Positions 8,022 to 15,352 of a stretch of DNA of 32,953 nt are shown here, piece after piece. The stretch covers positions 1 to 32,953 of the forward strand of contig JAQBTY010000005.1 in the NCBI GenBank assembly GCA_027624735.1, given 5' to 3'. Position 1 is the first letter of the stretch; each line of letters begins with the position of its first letter. A program made the position numbers and the translations under genes. This DNA is from Pseudomonadota bacterium. Lineage in GTDB: Bacteria; Pseudomonadota; Alphaproteobacteria; MPNO01; UBA2964. The notes under the pieces were generated by a model. The model had not been told where the DNA came from. It did no database searches and saw nothing but the letters and a program-made list of their open reading frames with translations.

Positions 8022-9086
8022 ATGCGTGGAACGCGAAAACTTCTTCGTCTTTTGCTCCTGGTCGTCATCCCGGTGACGGTGGTGCTGACAGGCGGCCATT
8101 TCTGGGTAAAAAGTACGCGTTATGTGTCGACTGAAAACGCCTACGTCAAAGCCCACCATCTTGCGATTAGTGCCGATATTGACGGCCGTACCGTGCGCGT
8201 TCTGGCGAAAGAGAACGATGTGGTCAAGCGCGGCGATCTGTTGTTTGAACTCGATTCCGAACCGCACCGGATCAGTCAGGCGGCGGCGGAGGCGGAAATC
8301 GCGGGAATCCGGAACACCATCGCGGCCTTGCGCGCCGAATATCGCGAGGCCAAGGCGGAGCTTACCGACGCGGAACAGGAAATCGGGTATTACAGCCGCA
8401 TCTACGCCCGCCAGCGCAAACTGTCGACGCGCGGTATAGCCTCGCAAGCGAAATTCGACGAGGCGGAGCGCAATCTGACCAAGGCGCGCCAATTGTCCCG
8501 GACGATCAACCAGAAAATGCAGCGTGTCCTGGCCCGGCTTGGCGGCGCCTACGATCTGCCGATCGAGCAGCACCCGATGTATCGCGAAGCCCTAACCCGG
8601 CGCGACCGCGCCGCGCTCAATTTGCGCCGGACCCGCGTCACGGCGCCAGCCACCGGAACGGTCGGCAAGGTGACGCTGCAGCCGGGGGAATATGTCGAGG
8701 AAGGCAAGGCGGTGATCCCCATCGTGCTGGATCGGGAAATCTGGGTGGAAGCCAATTTGAAGGAGACTCAGTTGACCCATGTGCGGCCCGGTCAGACGGT
8801 GCGCATTGTTGTCGATACCTATCCCGATCATGAATGGAAGGCGGTTGTCAGTTCAATCAGCCCGTCGACCGGCGCGGAGCTCTCGGTGCTGCCGCCGCAG
8901 AACGCCAGCGGCAACTGGGTCAAGGTGGTCCAGCGCGTGCCAGTCCGCCTAAAGTTCGATGGTAACGGTCCCGGGCCGACCTTGCGCACCGGCATGACGG
9001 TAAAGGTAAGCATCGATACAAAACGGGACAGGTCTCTGTTCAAGATGATCGGAACAGCGCTTGCCCGCATCGGAGGGGCTGAGTGA
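8022..9086 (+). CDS. EmrA-like HlyD-family membrane fusion protein
   Basis: Periplasmic adaptor of 354 residues. A single N-terminal membrane anchor (about residues 7-27, LLRLLLLVVIPVTVVLTGG) is followed by a biotinyl-lipoyl-like half motif (TENAYVKAHHLAISADIDG ending in VKRGDLLFELD), a long coiled-coil hairpin (about 85-190), the second lipoyl half (RVTAPATGTVGKVTLQPGEYV) and a beta-barrel with the VEANLKETQL motif typical of EmrA. It should link the MFS pump to an outer-membrane channel; no TolC-like gene is in this window. It lies 3 bases after the MarR gene and overlaps the exporter gene by 4 bases. Confidence 0.9.
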   Translation: MRGTRKLLRLLLLVVIPVTVVLTGGHFWVKSTRYVSTENAYVKAHHLAISADIDGRTVRVLAKENDVVKRGDLLFELDSEPHRISQAAAEAEIAGIRNTIAALRAEYREAKAELTDAEQEIGYYSRIYARQRKLSTRGIASQAKFDEAERNLTKARQLSRTINQKMQRVLARLGGAYDLPIEQHPMYREALTRRDRAALNLRRTRVTAPATGTVGKVTLQPGEYVEEGKAVIPIVLDREIWVEANLKETQLTHVRPGQTVRIVVDTYPDHEWKAVVSSISPSTGAELSVLPPQNASGNWVKVVQRVPVRLKFDGNGPGPTLRTGMTVKVSIDTKRDRSLFKMIGTALARIGGAE

Positions 9087-10633
9087 GCGATCCCGGCGCT
9101 GCCGCGGGGGGCGCCGCCGTGCCGGCAATGCCCGAAGGCCTTAACCGCGCGATGATCACCGTGTCGGTCATGATGGCGACCACCGTCATCATCATGGACA
9201 TGAGCATTGCCTCCATCGCCCTGCCGCATATGCAGGGCGGACTGTCGGCCAATCAGGATCAGATTTCCTGGGTAATGACCATCTATTTCATGATGCAGGG
9301 CATCACCATGTCGGCAACCGGCTGGCTGGCCGGCCGGATCGGCCGTAAACGGCTCTATATAGGGACGTTGATCGGGTTCACGGTCTGCTCGATGCTGTCG
9401 GGCAGCGCTGAGTCGATTCCCGAAATCATGTTCTATCGTGGCCTCCAGGGCATGTTTTCCGCGCCGGTGGTTCCCATATCGCAGGCGCTGATGCTGGATT
9501 CCTACCCGCGCGAACGCCACGCCTCCGCCCTCGCCATCTGGGGAATGGGGGTCATGTTCGCGCCGGTCATGGGCCCCGTCATCGGCGGATGGCTGACGGA
9601 CGAATATAGCTGGCGCTGGGTGTTTTATGTTTCAATGCCCTTTGCCGCCTTGGGCGTGATCGGCGCCATCGCCTTTATTCGCGAGACGCCGAAGGACCGT
9701 GAACGGCGCTTCGATTGGCTTGGCTTTATCTGTCTCGGGCTGACGCTCGCCGGTATCCAGTTCCTACTCGACCGGGGCGAAGTCGAAGGCTGGTTTGATT
9801 CCAATTTTATCATCGGGATAGTGGCCGTGATCGGCCTCTCTTTTTACCTGTTCCTCGCCCACAGCCTGACGACCGACAACCCCTTCATCACGCGCAGCAT
9901 ATTCGCCGACCGCAATTTCGTCCTGGGCCTGATCTTCATGTTTCTGCTGGGTGTGCTGGTGCTGTCGATGAACGTCATCATGCCCATGTTCCTGCAGAAC
10001 TCGCGCGGACTTCCCATCCTGACCGCCGCCCTGATCATGATGCCACGGGGCCTCGGCACCCTGTTCGGTCTGGTTTTTGCCGGGCGGGCCGCCAATATCA
10101 TCGATCCGCGCGCGGTCATCATCTTCGGCTTTGCCTGCGTCGCCTGCTCGGCCTGGATGTTGGCCGGCTTTACCAACGAGGTCGGCATTGTGGATTTTGC
10201 CATTGCCGCCTTCGTCAACGGCATCGGGATCGGCGCCATCTGGGTCCCGTTGACGACGGTTTCGTTCTGGACCTTACCCACCCATCTGCGAACCGAAGCG
10301 TCGACCTTGACCAGCCTGCTTCGCAACTATGGCAGCGGCATCGGCATTTCCGTCGTGGTCAGCGTCCTGTCACGCAGCCGGGCGACGACCCACGCCTATC
10401 TGGCCGAACGGGCGTCGCCCTATGCGGACGCGATGCAAGAACCCTGGCTGCCGAGCCAGTGGGATATATACACCAACGAGGGGCTGATGGCGCTGCAGGC
10501 AGAGGTCTCGCGCCAGGCGCTGGCGGTCGGCTTCCTGAATGATTTCAACCTGATCTTCTATGGCGCGCTGTTTTCCATCCCACTGGTGATGCTGATGGTC
10601 CGCAGCAGTACGGCGCGGGCGGCTGCGGGATGA
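9083..10633 (+). CDS. EmrB-like MFS drug exporter (DHA2, 14 TM)
   Basis: A 516-residue proton-driven exporter of the DHA2 (14-TM) branch. Helix 1 reads MMATTVIIMDMSIASIALPHM, which contains the D-x-S-I/V-x-x-x-A-L-P pattern. The A-loop between helices 2 and 3 is GWLAGRIGRKRLY, and motif C is recognisable as GMGVMFAPVMGPVIGGWL. A large loop near residues 205-215 (ETPKDRERRFDW) joins the halves. It starts with GTG at 9083, overlapping the upstream stop (GTGA), with GGAGGGG just before. The N-terminus is rich in Gly and Ala. Partner of the fusion protein directly upstream. Likely substrates are hydrophobic drugs or uncouplers, by family analogy only. Confidence 0.92.
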   Translation: MSDPGAAAGGAAVPAMPEGLNRAMITVSVMMATTVIIMDMSIASIALPHMQGGLSANQDQISWVMTIYFMMQGITMSATGWLAGRIGRKRLYIGTLIGFTVCSMLSGSAESIPEIMFYRGLQGMFSAPVVPISQALMLDSYPRERHASALAIWGMGVMFAPVMGPVIGGWLTDEYSWRWVFYVSMPFAALGVIGAIAFIRETPKDRERRFDWLGFICLGLTLAGIQFLLDRGEVEGWFDSNFIIGIVAVIGLSFYLFLAHSLTTDNPFITRSIFADRNFVLGLIFMFLLGVLVLSMNVIMPMFLQNSRGLPILTAALIMMPRGLGTLFGLVFAGRAANIIDPRAVIIFGFACVACSAWMLAGFTNEVGIVDFAIAAFVNGIGIGAIWVPLTTVSFWTLPTHLRTEASTLTSLLRNYGSGIGISVVVSVLSRSRATTHAYLAERASPYADAMQEPWLPSQWDIYTNEGLMALQAEVSRQALAVGFLNDFNLIFYGALFSIPLVMLMVRSSTARAAAG

Positions 10634-11097
10634 ACCCGAAGCGCCTTCTCGTGGTGGCACATGCACCGTCAGCGAACACCGGCAGATTGCGGGATGCGGT
10701 CATGGCCGGCGCGCGGGCGTCGGATATCGGCGCGGTTGACGTCCAGTGTATCGCGCCGCTGGCGGCACAGCCCGAAGACGTGCTGGCGGCCCAGGCGGTT
10801 ATTCTCGGGACAACGGAAAATCTCGGCTATATGAGCGGTGCGCTGAAGGATTTTTTCGACCGTATTTATTACCCCTGCCTGGAAAAGACCCAGGGGATGC
10901 CCTACGCCCTTTATATCCGGGCCGGGCTGGACGGCACGGGGACGCGGCGCGGAGTAGAGACCATCGTCACGGGCTTGCGCTGGCGCGCCGTCCAGGACCC
11001 GCTGATCTGTCGCGGAGAATTCGACGGGGCGTTTGTGCGTTCGTGCCGGGACCTCGGCACGGCCATGGCGGCGGGGCTGGATGCGGGGATATTCTGA
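10630..11097 (+). CDS. flavodoxin/NADPH-dependent FMN reductase-like protein
   Basis: A 155-residue flavodoxin-fold protein. The first strand and phosphate loop are RLLVVAHAPSANTGRL; the second FMN-contact region is VILGTTENLGYMSGALKDFFDR, very like the TPVYWGSMSGALK type of NAD(P)H-dependent FMN reductases. It overlaps the exporter stop by 4 bases (ATGA), so it is the fourth gene of the MarR-led operon. A quinone or nitro reductase role alongside efflux would fit, together with the divergent SDR, but no substrate can be read from the sequence. No terminator is clear in the 24-bp gap to the convergent gene. Confidence 0.75.
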   Translation: MNPKRLLVVAHAPSANTGRLRDAVMAGARASDIGAVDVQCIAPLAAQPEDVLAAQAVILGTTENLGYMSGALKDFFDRIYYPCLEKTQGMPYALYIRAGLDGTGTRRGVETIVTGLRWRAVQDPLICRGEFDGAFVRSCRDLGTAMAAGLDAGIF

Positions 11098-11121
11098 CGC
11101 AATACGCCCAGGCTCAGGGGA

Positions 11122-12045
11122 TCAGCGGATTTTGAACACAATTTTGCCGCGGACATGGCCGTCGGCGCTCAGCTTTTGCGCCGCCGCCGCATCCGCCAAT
11201 GCCATTTCCTTGACATCCATGGGTTTAATCGCACCGGCTGCATAGAGTTCGGAAATCCGGTCCAGATGGCGTGGGTCCCGAGTCACGTTAGGGCGCTTTA
11301 CGGTGACATTATCGGGCGGAATGAAACCAGCCGGCGGCGCCGCGACATAAACAAGACGGCCGCCGGGTTTCAGAACCGCGAAGCTCTGTTCATGTACTTT
11401 TCCACCCATGGTGTCGAAGATCACGTCGCAGGGCGGAACCGCCTGCGTGAAATCCTGGCTTGTGTAATCGATGACTTCATCGGCGCCGAGGTCACGGACA
11501 TAGTCATGGTTGCGGGCGCTGGCGGTGGCATAGACGGTCGCGCCAAGATGTTTTGCGTACTGCACCGCAAATCCGCCAACACCCCCGGCGCCGGCATGAA
11601 TCAGGATTGTTTCACCCGCGGAAAGCGCAACACTATCCAGCGAAACAATCGCCGTCGCCCCGACAAGCGCCAGAGCGGCGGCGTTAACATGGGACAGGCC
11701 GGCGGGCTTGCGCGCGACAAGCGACGCGTCGACGGCGATCGCGTCGGCATACGTCCCCTGCTGGGTCTGGGGCGTTACGCCATATACCTCGTCACTGGCG
11801 CCGAACGTCGTGACACCGGCACCGACCGCCCGCACCACGCCCGAAAAATCGATGCCCGGCGTGTACGGAAAATTCAGGAAAAGATTGTCCTTGCGCGCGC
11901 CATTGCGAATTTTCCAGTCCACCGGATTGACGCTCGCGGCGTAAATGTCGACCACGAGCTCTCCCGGGCCAGCAACCGGATCGATGACATTGCGCAGCTC
12001 GAGTACATCCGGACCGCCATAGGCATCTAGTTGAATTGCTTTCAT
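11122..12045 (-). CDS. zinc-free MDR family quinone oxidoreductase-like enzyme
   Basis: A 307-residue medium-chain dehydrogenase/reductase. It begins MKAIQLDAYGGPDVLEL, typical of NADP-dependent quinone oxidoreductases. The NADPH motif is AGAGGVGGFAVQYAK (about residue 150). The catalytic zinc ligands of alcohol dehydrogenases are absent, as in the QOR group. The C-terminal KLSADGHVRGKIVF is standard for the family. It is the last gene of the minus-strand cluster that starts at 16783, and a short SDR relic separates it from the MetE-like gene. GAAGGGTG precedes the start. Confidence 0.85.
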   Translation of the reverse strand: MKAIQLDAYGGPDVLELRNVIDPVAGPGELVVDIYAASVNPVDWKIRNGARKDNLFLNFPYTPGIDFSGVVRAVGAGVTTFGASDEVYGVTPQTQQGTYADAIAVDASLVARKPAGLSHVNAAALALVGATAIVSLDSVALSAGETILIHAGAGGVGGFAVQYAKHLGATVYATASARNHDYVRDLGADEVIDYTSQDFTQAVPPCDVIFDTMGGKVHEQSFAVLKPGGRLVYVAAPPAGFIPPDNVTVKRPNVTRDPRHLDRISELYAAGAIKPMDVKEMALADAAAAQKLSADGHVRGKIVFKIR

Positions 12046-12063
12046 ATGTTAGTCCGACACCCT

Positions 12064-12141
12064 TCAATGCGCGACAGCGCCACCATCAAATACCATGGTT
12101 TGTCCCTTCACGAAATCCGCATCGCGAAATTCCTGGCAACT
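12064..12141 (-). pseudogene. C-terminal relic of a short-chain dehydrogenase
   Basis: In the 95-bp gap between two genes the minus strand encodes CQEFRDADFVKGQTMVFDGG then AVAH and a TGA stop (12064-12066). The FVxGQTxxxDGG pattern is the hallmark of the SDR C-terminus. There is no start and no Rossmann part; upstream, this frame runs into the MetE-like gene, which is read in another frame. It therefore looks like the tail of a deleted SDR gene. About 25 codons remain. Confidence 0.6.
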
Positions 12142-13307
12142 TAACCCCAAAGCTCCTTGCTGGCGATTGCAGCCCCCTCAACCAGGGCGTTGAACTTGGC
12201 CCACATGATCGAGGGGTGGACGCGGCGATATAACGGACCCTGCGCAAATCCGCAATCGGTACCGGCGATAACGCGTTCGCGCCCCAGAAGCCTGGCCACC
12301 CGCACGATCCGCTCGGCGACCAGTTCGGGATGTTCAACCACATTCGTCGAATGGCTGATGACGCCATGGATCAGGATCTTGTCCTCGGGCAAATCCGCCT
12401 CACCCCAGACTTTCCATTCATGTTCGTGACGCGGGTTGGCCCCTTCGATGACATAGGCGCCGGCATTCACCTGCAGGATAAGATCGACGATATCCTTCAG
12501 CGCAACATCGGTGGTATGCGGTCCGGGCCAGCTTCCCCAACAAACATGGTAGCGGATTTTCTCCGGCGGAATGCCCTCGAGAGCGAGATTGAGAACCGCC
12601 ACATGTTTCGCGACCCAGTCACGGTATTCCTTGAAGGTGCCCGGCGGCACCATTCGGTCGTAGGTGACGGTCGCCCGCGCATCGTCGAGCTGCAGCAACA
12701 AACCGGCATCGATTATGGCGTTGTATTCCACCTGCATGGCCTTGCCGATGGCCTCCAGGCAATCATCCTCGCTCGCATAAAACTCGTTGCGGCGGTCCGG
12801 AATGACGCTGGACGGGGCGGCGACCGGCAGGAACCCTTCGGCAACGTCAACCTGCGCCAGCGCCGCCTTGAAATTGGCGATATCCCGCTCGACATCGGCC
12901 AGCCCGGTATAGTCGATGGGCGCCACGCAGACCGCCTCGTTCACCGTGGCGTATTTTTGCTTGCCGTCGAGTTCTTCGTAAAATTCAGCGAACCGTTCCC
13001 TGTCCGCGCCCTGGGCAAAGACGTTTCCTTCGGTGGAAATCGGCCGCCTTTCGAACCCGCTCAACCGTTCCAGTGCATATTGGGACCAGCTGATGGATTT
13101 GCCGAACTCGCCATCGCTTACCACGTCGATACCGGCCGCCGCCTGCTGGCGGACGATGTCGGCGACACTGGATTTCAGACAGGCCGCATGGGCAGCCCTG
13201 TCATAGGGTTCGCCGGCCTGTAAGGGACGGATGTACGTCAGCAGATCGTCCGGCCTGATGAGACTGCCGACATGGGTGGTCAAAACACGGTCAGTACTAC
13301 GCTGCAT
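12141..13307 (-). CDS. MetE C-terminal-like (cobalamin-independent methionine synthase II family) protein
   Basis: A 388-residue zinc barrel similar to the catalytic C-terminal half of MetE, without the N-terminal folate-binding half. It begins RVLTTHVGSLIRP, the common opening of this group. Expected zinc ligands are visible as His254 and Cys256 (YHVCWGSW), an acidic residue around Glu289 (VIEGANPRHE) and Cys352 (AGTDCGF). These proteins transfer methyl or related groups to thiols; many are not true methionine synthases. It lies downstream of a second MetE-like gene and a MetF-like gene on the same strand, so a methyl-transfer role is likely. Methyl donor and acceptor are unknown. Confidence 0.85.
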   Translation of the reverse strand: MQRSTDRVLTTHVGSLIRPDDLLTYIRPLQAGEPYDRAAHAACLKSSVADIVRQQAAAGIDVVSDGEFGKSISWSQYALERLSGFERRPISTEGNVFAQGADRERFAEFYEELDGKQKYATVNEAVCVAPIDYTGLADVERDIANFKAALAQVDVAEGFLPVAAPSSVIPDRRNEFYASEDDCLEAIGKAMQVEYNAIIDAGLLLQLDDARATVTYDRMVPPGTFKEYRDWVAKHVAVLNLALEGIPPEKIRYHVCWGSWPGPHTTDVALKDIVDLILQVNAGAYVIEGANPRHEHEWKVWGEADLPEDKILIHGVISHSTNVVEHPELVAERIVRVARLLGRERVIAGTDCGFAQGPLYRRVHPSIMWAKFNALVEGAAIASKELWG

Positions 13308-13390
13308 ATCGCCCCTGGAAATTCATTTATAATTTTTTTAGCACAGCTCCGAACGCCCGGCTGCGAGTATAGGCATATGCCGATGGCGCG

Positions 13391-14416
13391 TCACCCCGGA
13401 CTGGCAATCAATCGATGTTTTGTCAGTATCGCAGCCACATCGTGGGGCGACAAATCGCCCAGTCCGCATTCACTGGCGACGCCAAAGGCGGCGACCCGTT
13501 GCGCCGCAAGGGCGATCTGGTGATGGGTTATGGCAATATCGTCGTTGGTATGGATAACGCCGAGAAACAGCTGCGTTTCGTCACGCAGGGTCAACCGATC
13601 CAGAGGCGCGAAATAGCGTCCGTCGCGTGTGTATTTCGGCACCGGAAAATGCATCCAGTCGATGGGCCGGCCAACGAGGCCGGATAGGCCGTTGGCGAGG
13701 TCGACGATCCGGTCGAGGTCCGCCGGCAATGGAAAATCATTGAACTCAAAATCGCGAAAGCAGAAATGCAGCCCAAGTTCCACGCCATCGGGGACAGCTT
13801 CGGCGGAGCGAACGATACGATCCAGAATGCCGTCCCAGACCCGCCTGAAATGAACCGGCCGCCGCCCCTCGATAACGCTGAGCTCGGTCGCGAGATTCCA
13901 TTGGATCGCGAGTTCATGGTGCGGAATGGCCGAAGCAATTTCAGCGATCTCTTCCAGCAAGCGGTTCTCATAGGCCGGCTCGACCGCGATTTGAAAGGCA
14001 TCATCGACATGTTGCGCGACCACGCTAAGCGCGGTCGCGACACCGACCTGGAGCCGGCAATCGGCGGCAATCGTTCCTTTTGCCTTTGCCGCGGTAAATG
14101 CCTGATAGGATACTTTCGCGGCGGCGGCATACCCCAACGGGCCGAACTGAACCGCTGCCGTCGGAAAGCCGGAACGCACCCTGTATTGAGGTCCTTTTTG
14201 CCGCTGCCCGGATGGACCGGAGGAATCATCTATCCGCTCGACAAAGGGTATCCGGCCGAACACGGACGATTGCCACTGCACCCAATCTGTCCGGTCCCCG
14301 GATTCCCCGTCGGGTATCCGGTGAATGAGGCCGTCCAGTTCACACCCGACGGCGGAAAAGACGTCATCCGCCGATTTGAGCGGAATGCTGCCAATCAGAA
14401 GGATTTCTCTCGCCAT
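13391..14416 (-). CDS. divergent MetE/UROD-like barrel protein
   Basis: A 341-residue protein distantly related to MetE-like barrels. It begins LLIGSIPLKSADDVFSAV with the IPDGESGDRTDWV segment characteristic of an uncharacterised branch of this superfamily. Possible zinc ligands are His217 and Cys219 (GLHFCFRD) and Cys317 (ASECGLG). The acidic ligand between them is not obvious in the same place, so zinc chemistry may differ. The ATG shares one base with the stop of the MetF-like gene (TGATG), a strong sign of coupled translation and of joint function. It differs clearly from the other MetE-like protein downstream, so it is not a recent duplicate. Confidence 0.75.
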   Translation of the reverse strand: MAREILLIGSIPLKSADDVFSAVGCELDGLIHRIPDGESGDRTDWVQWQSSVFGRIPFVERIDDSSGPSGQRQKGPQYRVRSGFPTAAVQFGPLGYAAAAKVSYQAFTAAKAKGTIAADCRLQVGVATALSVVAQHVDDAFQIAVEPAYENRLLEEIAEIASAIPHHELAIQWNLATELSVIEGRRPVHFRRVWDGILDRIVRSAEAVPDGVELGLHFCFRDFEFNDFPLPADLDRIVDLANGLSGLVGRPIDWMHFPVPKYTRDGRYFAPLDRLTLRDETQLFLGVIHTNDDIAITHHQIALAAQRVAAFGVASECGLGDLSPHDVAAILTKHRLIASPG

Positions 14417-15336
14417 CAGGAACTGCCCTCCGATCGCACCCGTGCCAGGACATCGAGGATACTCAGGGCCTTGACCGGCGCCATCAGATGCACGCCGGCG
14501 ATTCCGGGAATGGTCCGCATTGCCTCGATCAATTCACTGCAGACCGCGATCCCTTCCGCCGACGGGTCGGCGGCTTGCTCCAACCGCTCGATTACGCTGT
14601 CGGGGACCAGCACACCCCACAGATTGTCACGCATCCAGCGCGCCGACCGCGCCGACGCCAGCGGCCCCGTCCCGATCAAAATCTTAAGCCGTTCGGTCAG
14701 TCCCAGATCTACCAACCTGCCGATATACCGAACGATGATTTCGATATCGAAGCATAGCTGTGTCTGGACAAACCCGGCGCCGGCATCCGCCTTCGCAATC
14801 AGCCCCTCGGGCCGCCATCCGGGCGGGGGATCGATGGGCGTGTCGGCGGCGCCCATGAAAAAATGTGGGCGGGTGACGATCGGCCGGTCGCCGGCGCAGA
14901 TACCGTCTTGCGCCATCCTGGTGGCTGTCGCGATCAGTTCACGAGCATCCATATCGAAAACCGGTTTCGCCGCGGGATGCTGATCGGCGGGCAGATCGTC
15001 ACCGCGAAGCGACAGGATATTGTGGATGCCGAGCGCCGAGGCGCCGAGCAGATCGGCCTGCATGGCTATTCTGTTACGGTCCCGGCAGGTCATTTGCAAA
15101 ATCGGCTCTATGCCATTCGCCGACAGGATTGCGGCCGCGGCCAGGCTCGACATATGAACGAGGGCGCGCGGACCGTCGGTGACATTCAGCGCGTCCACCC
15201 TGCCGCGGAACGGTTCGGCCAGGGCAAGAAGATCGTCCGCGGAACCGGAGACCGGCGGCGTCAGTTCCGCGGTAATGGCAAACCCCTCGTTGCCCAACAA
15301 TGCCGCCAATCCGCTATCGCCACTGAGGTCCGCCAT
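14416..15336 (-). CDS. methylenetetrahydrofolate reductase (MetF-like)
   Basis: A 306-residue FAD-dependent TIM barrel of the MTHFR family, close to E. coli MetF in length. Motifs: AELTPP near residue 23 with the catalytic-type Glu, ALNVTDGPRA, QMTCRDRNRIAMQADLLG, the NILSLRGDD strand-loop and FVQTQLCFD. It interconverts methylene- and methyl-tetrahydrofolate. The start at 15336 was chosen for the AAGGGG upstream and the 16-nt gap from the preceding stop; an earlier ATG (15378) would overlap that gene. The stop is fused to the start of a MetE-like gene. In such a setting it may supply methyl-THF for transfer, or recycle methyl groups taken from a substrate. Confidence 0.88.
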   Translation of the reverse strand: MADLSGDSGLAALLGNEGFAITAELTPPVSGSADDLLALAEPFRGRVDALNVTDGPRALVHMSSLAAAAILSANGIEPILQMTCRDRNRIAMQADLLGASALGIHNILSLRGDDLPADQHPAAKPVFDMDARELIATATRMAQDGICAGDRPIVTRPHFFMGAADTPIDPPPGWRPEGLIAKADAGAGFVQTQLCFDIEIIVRYIGRLVDLGLTERLKILIGTGPLASARSARWMRDNLWGVLVPDSVIERLEQAADPSAEGIAVCSELIEAMRTIPGIAGVHLMAPVKALSILDVLARVRSEGSS

Positions 15337-15352
15337 TGGTTTGCCCCTTGGG

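Noticed and set aside
12330-13223. 297-aa plus-strand open frame
   Set aside because: Antisense to the MetE-like gene, which has its zinc ligands and family opening; no recognisable motif here.
13766-14983. 405-aa plus-strand open frame
   Set aside because: Spans two well-supported minus-strand genes and their junction; composition is that of a shadow frame.
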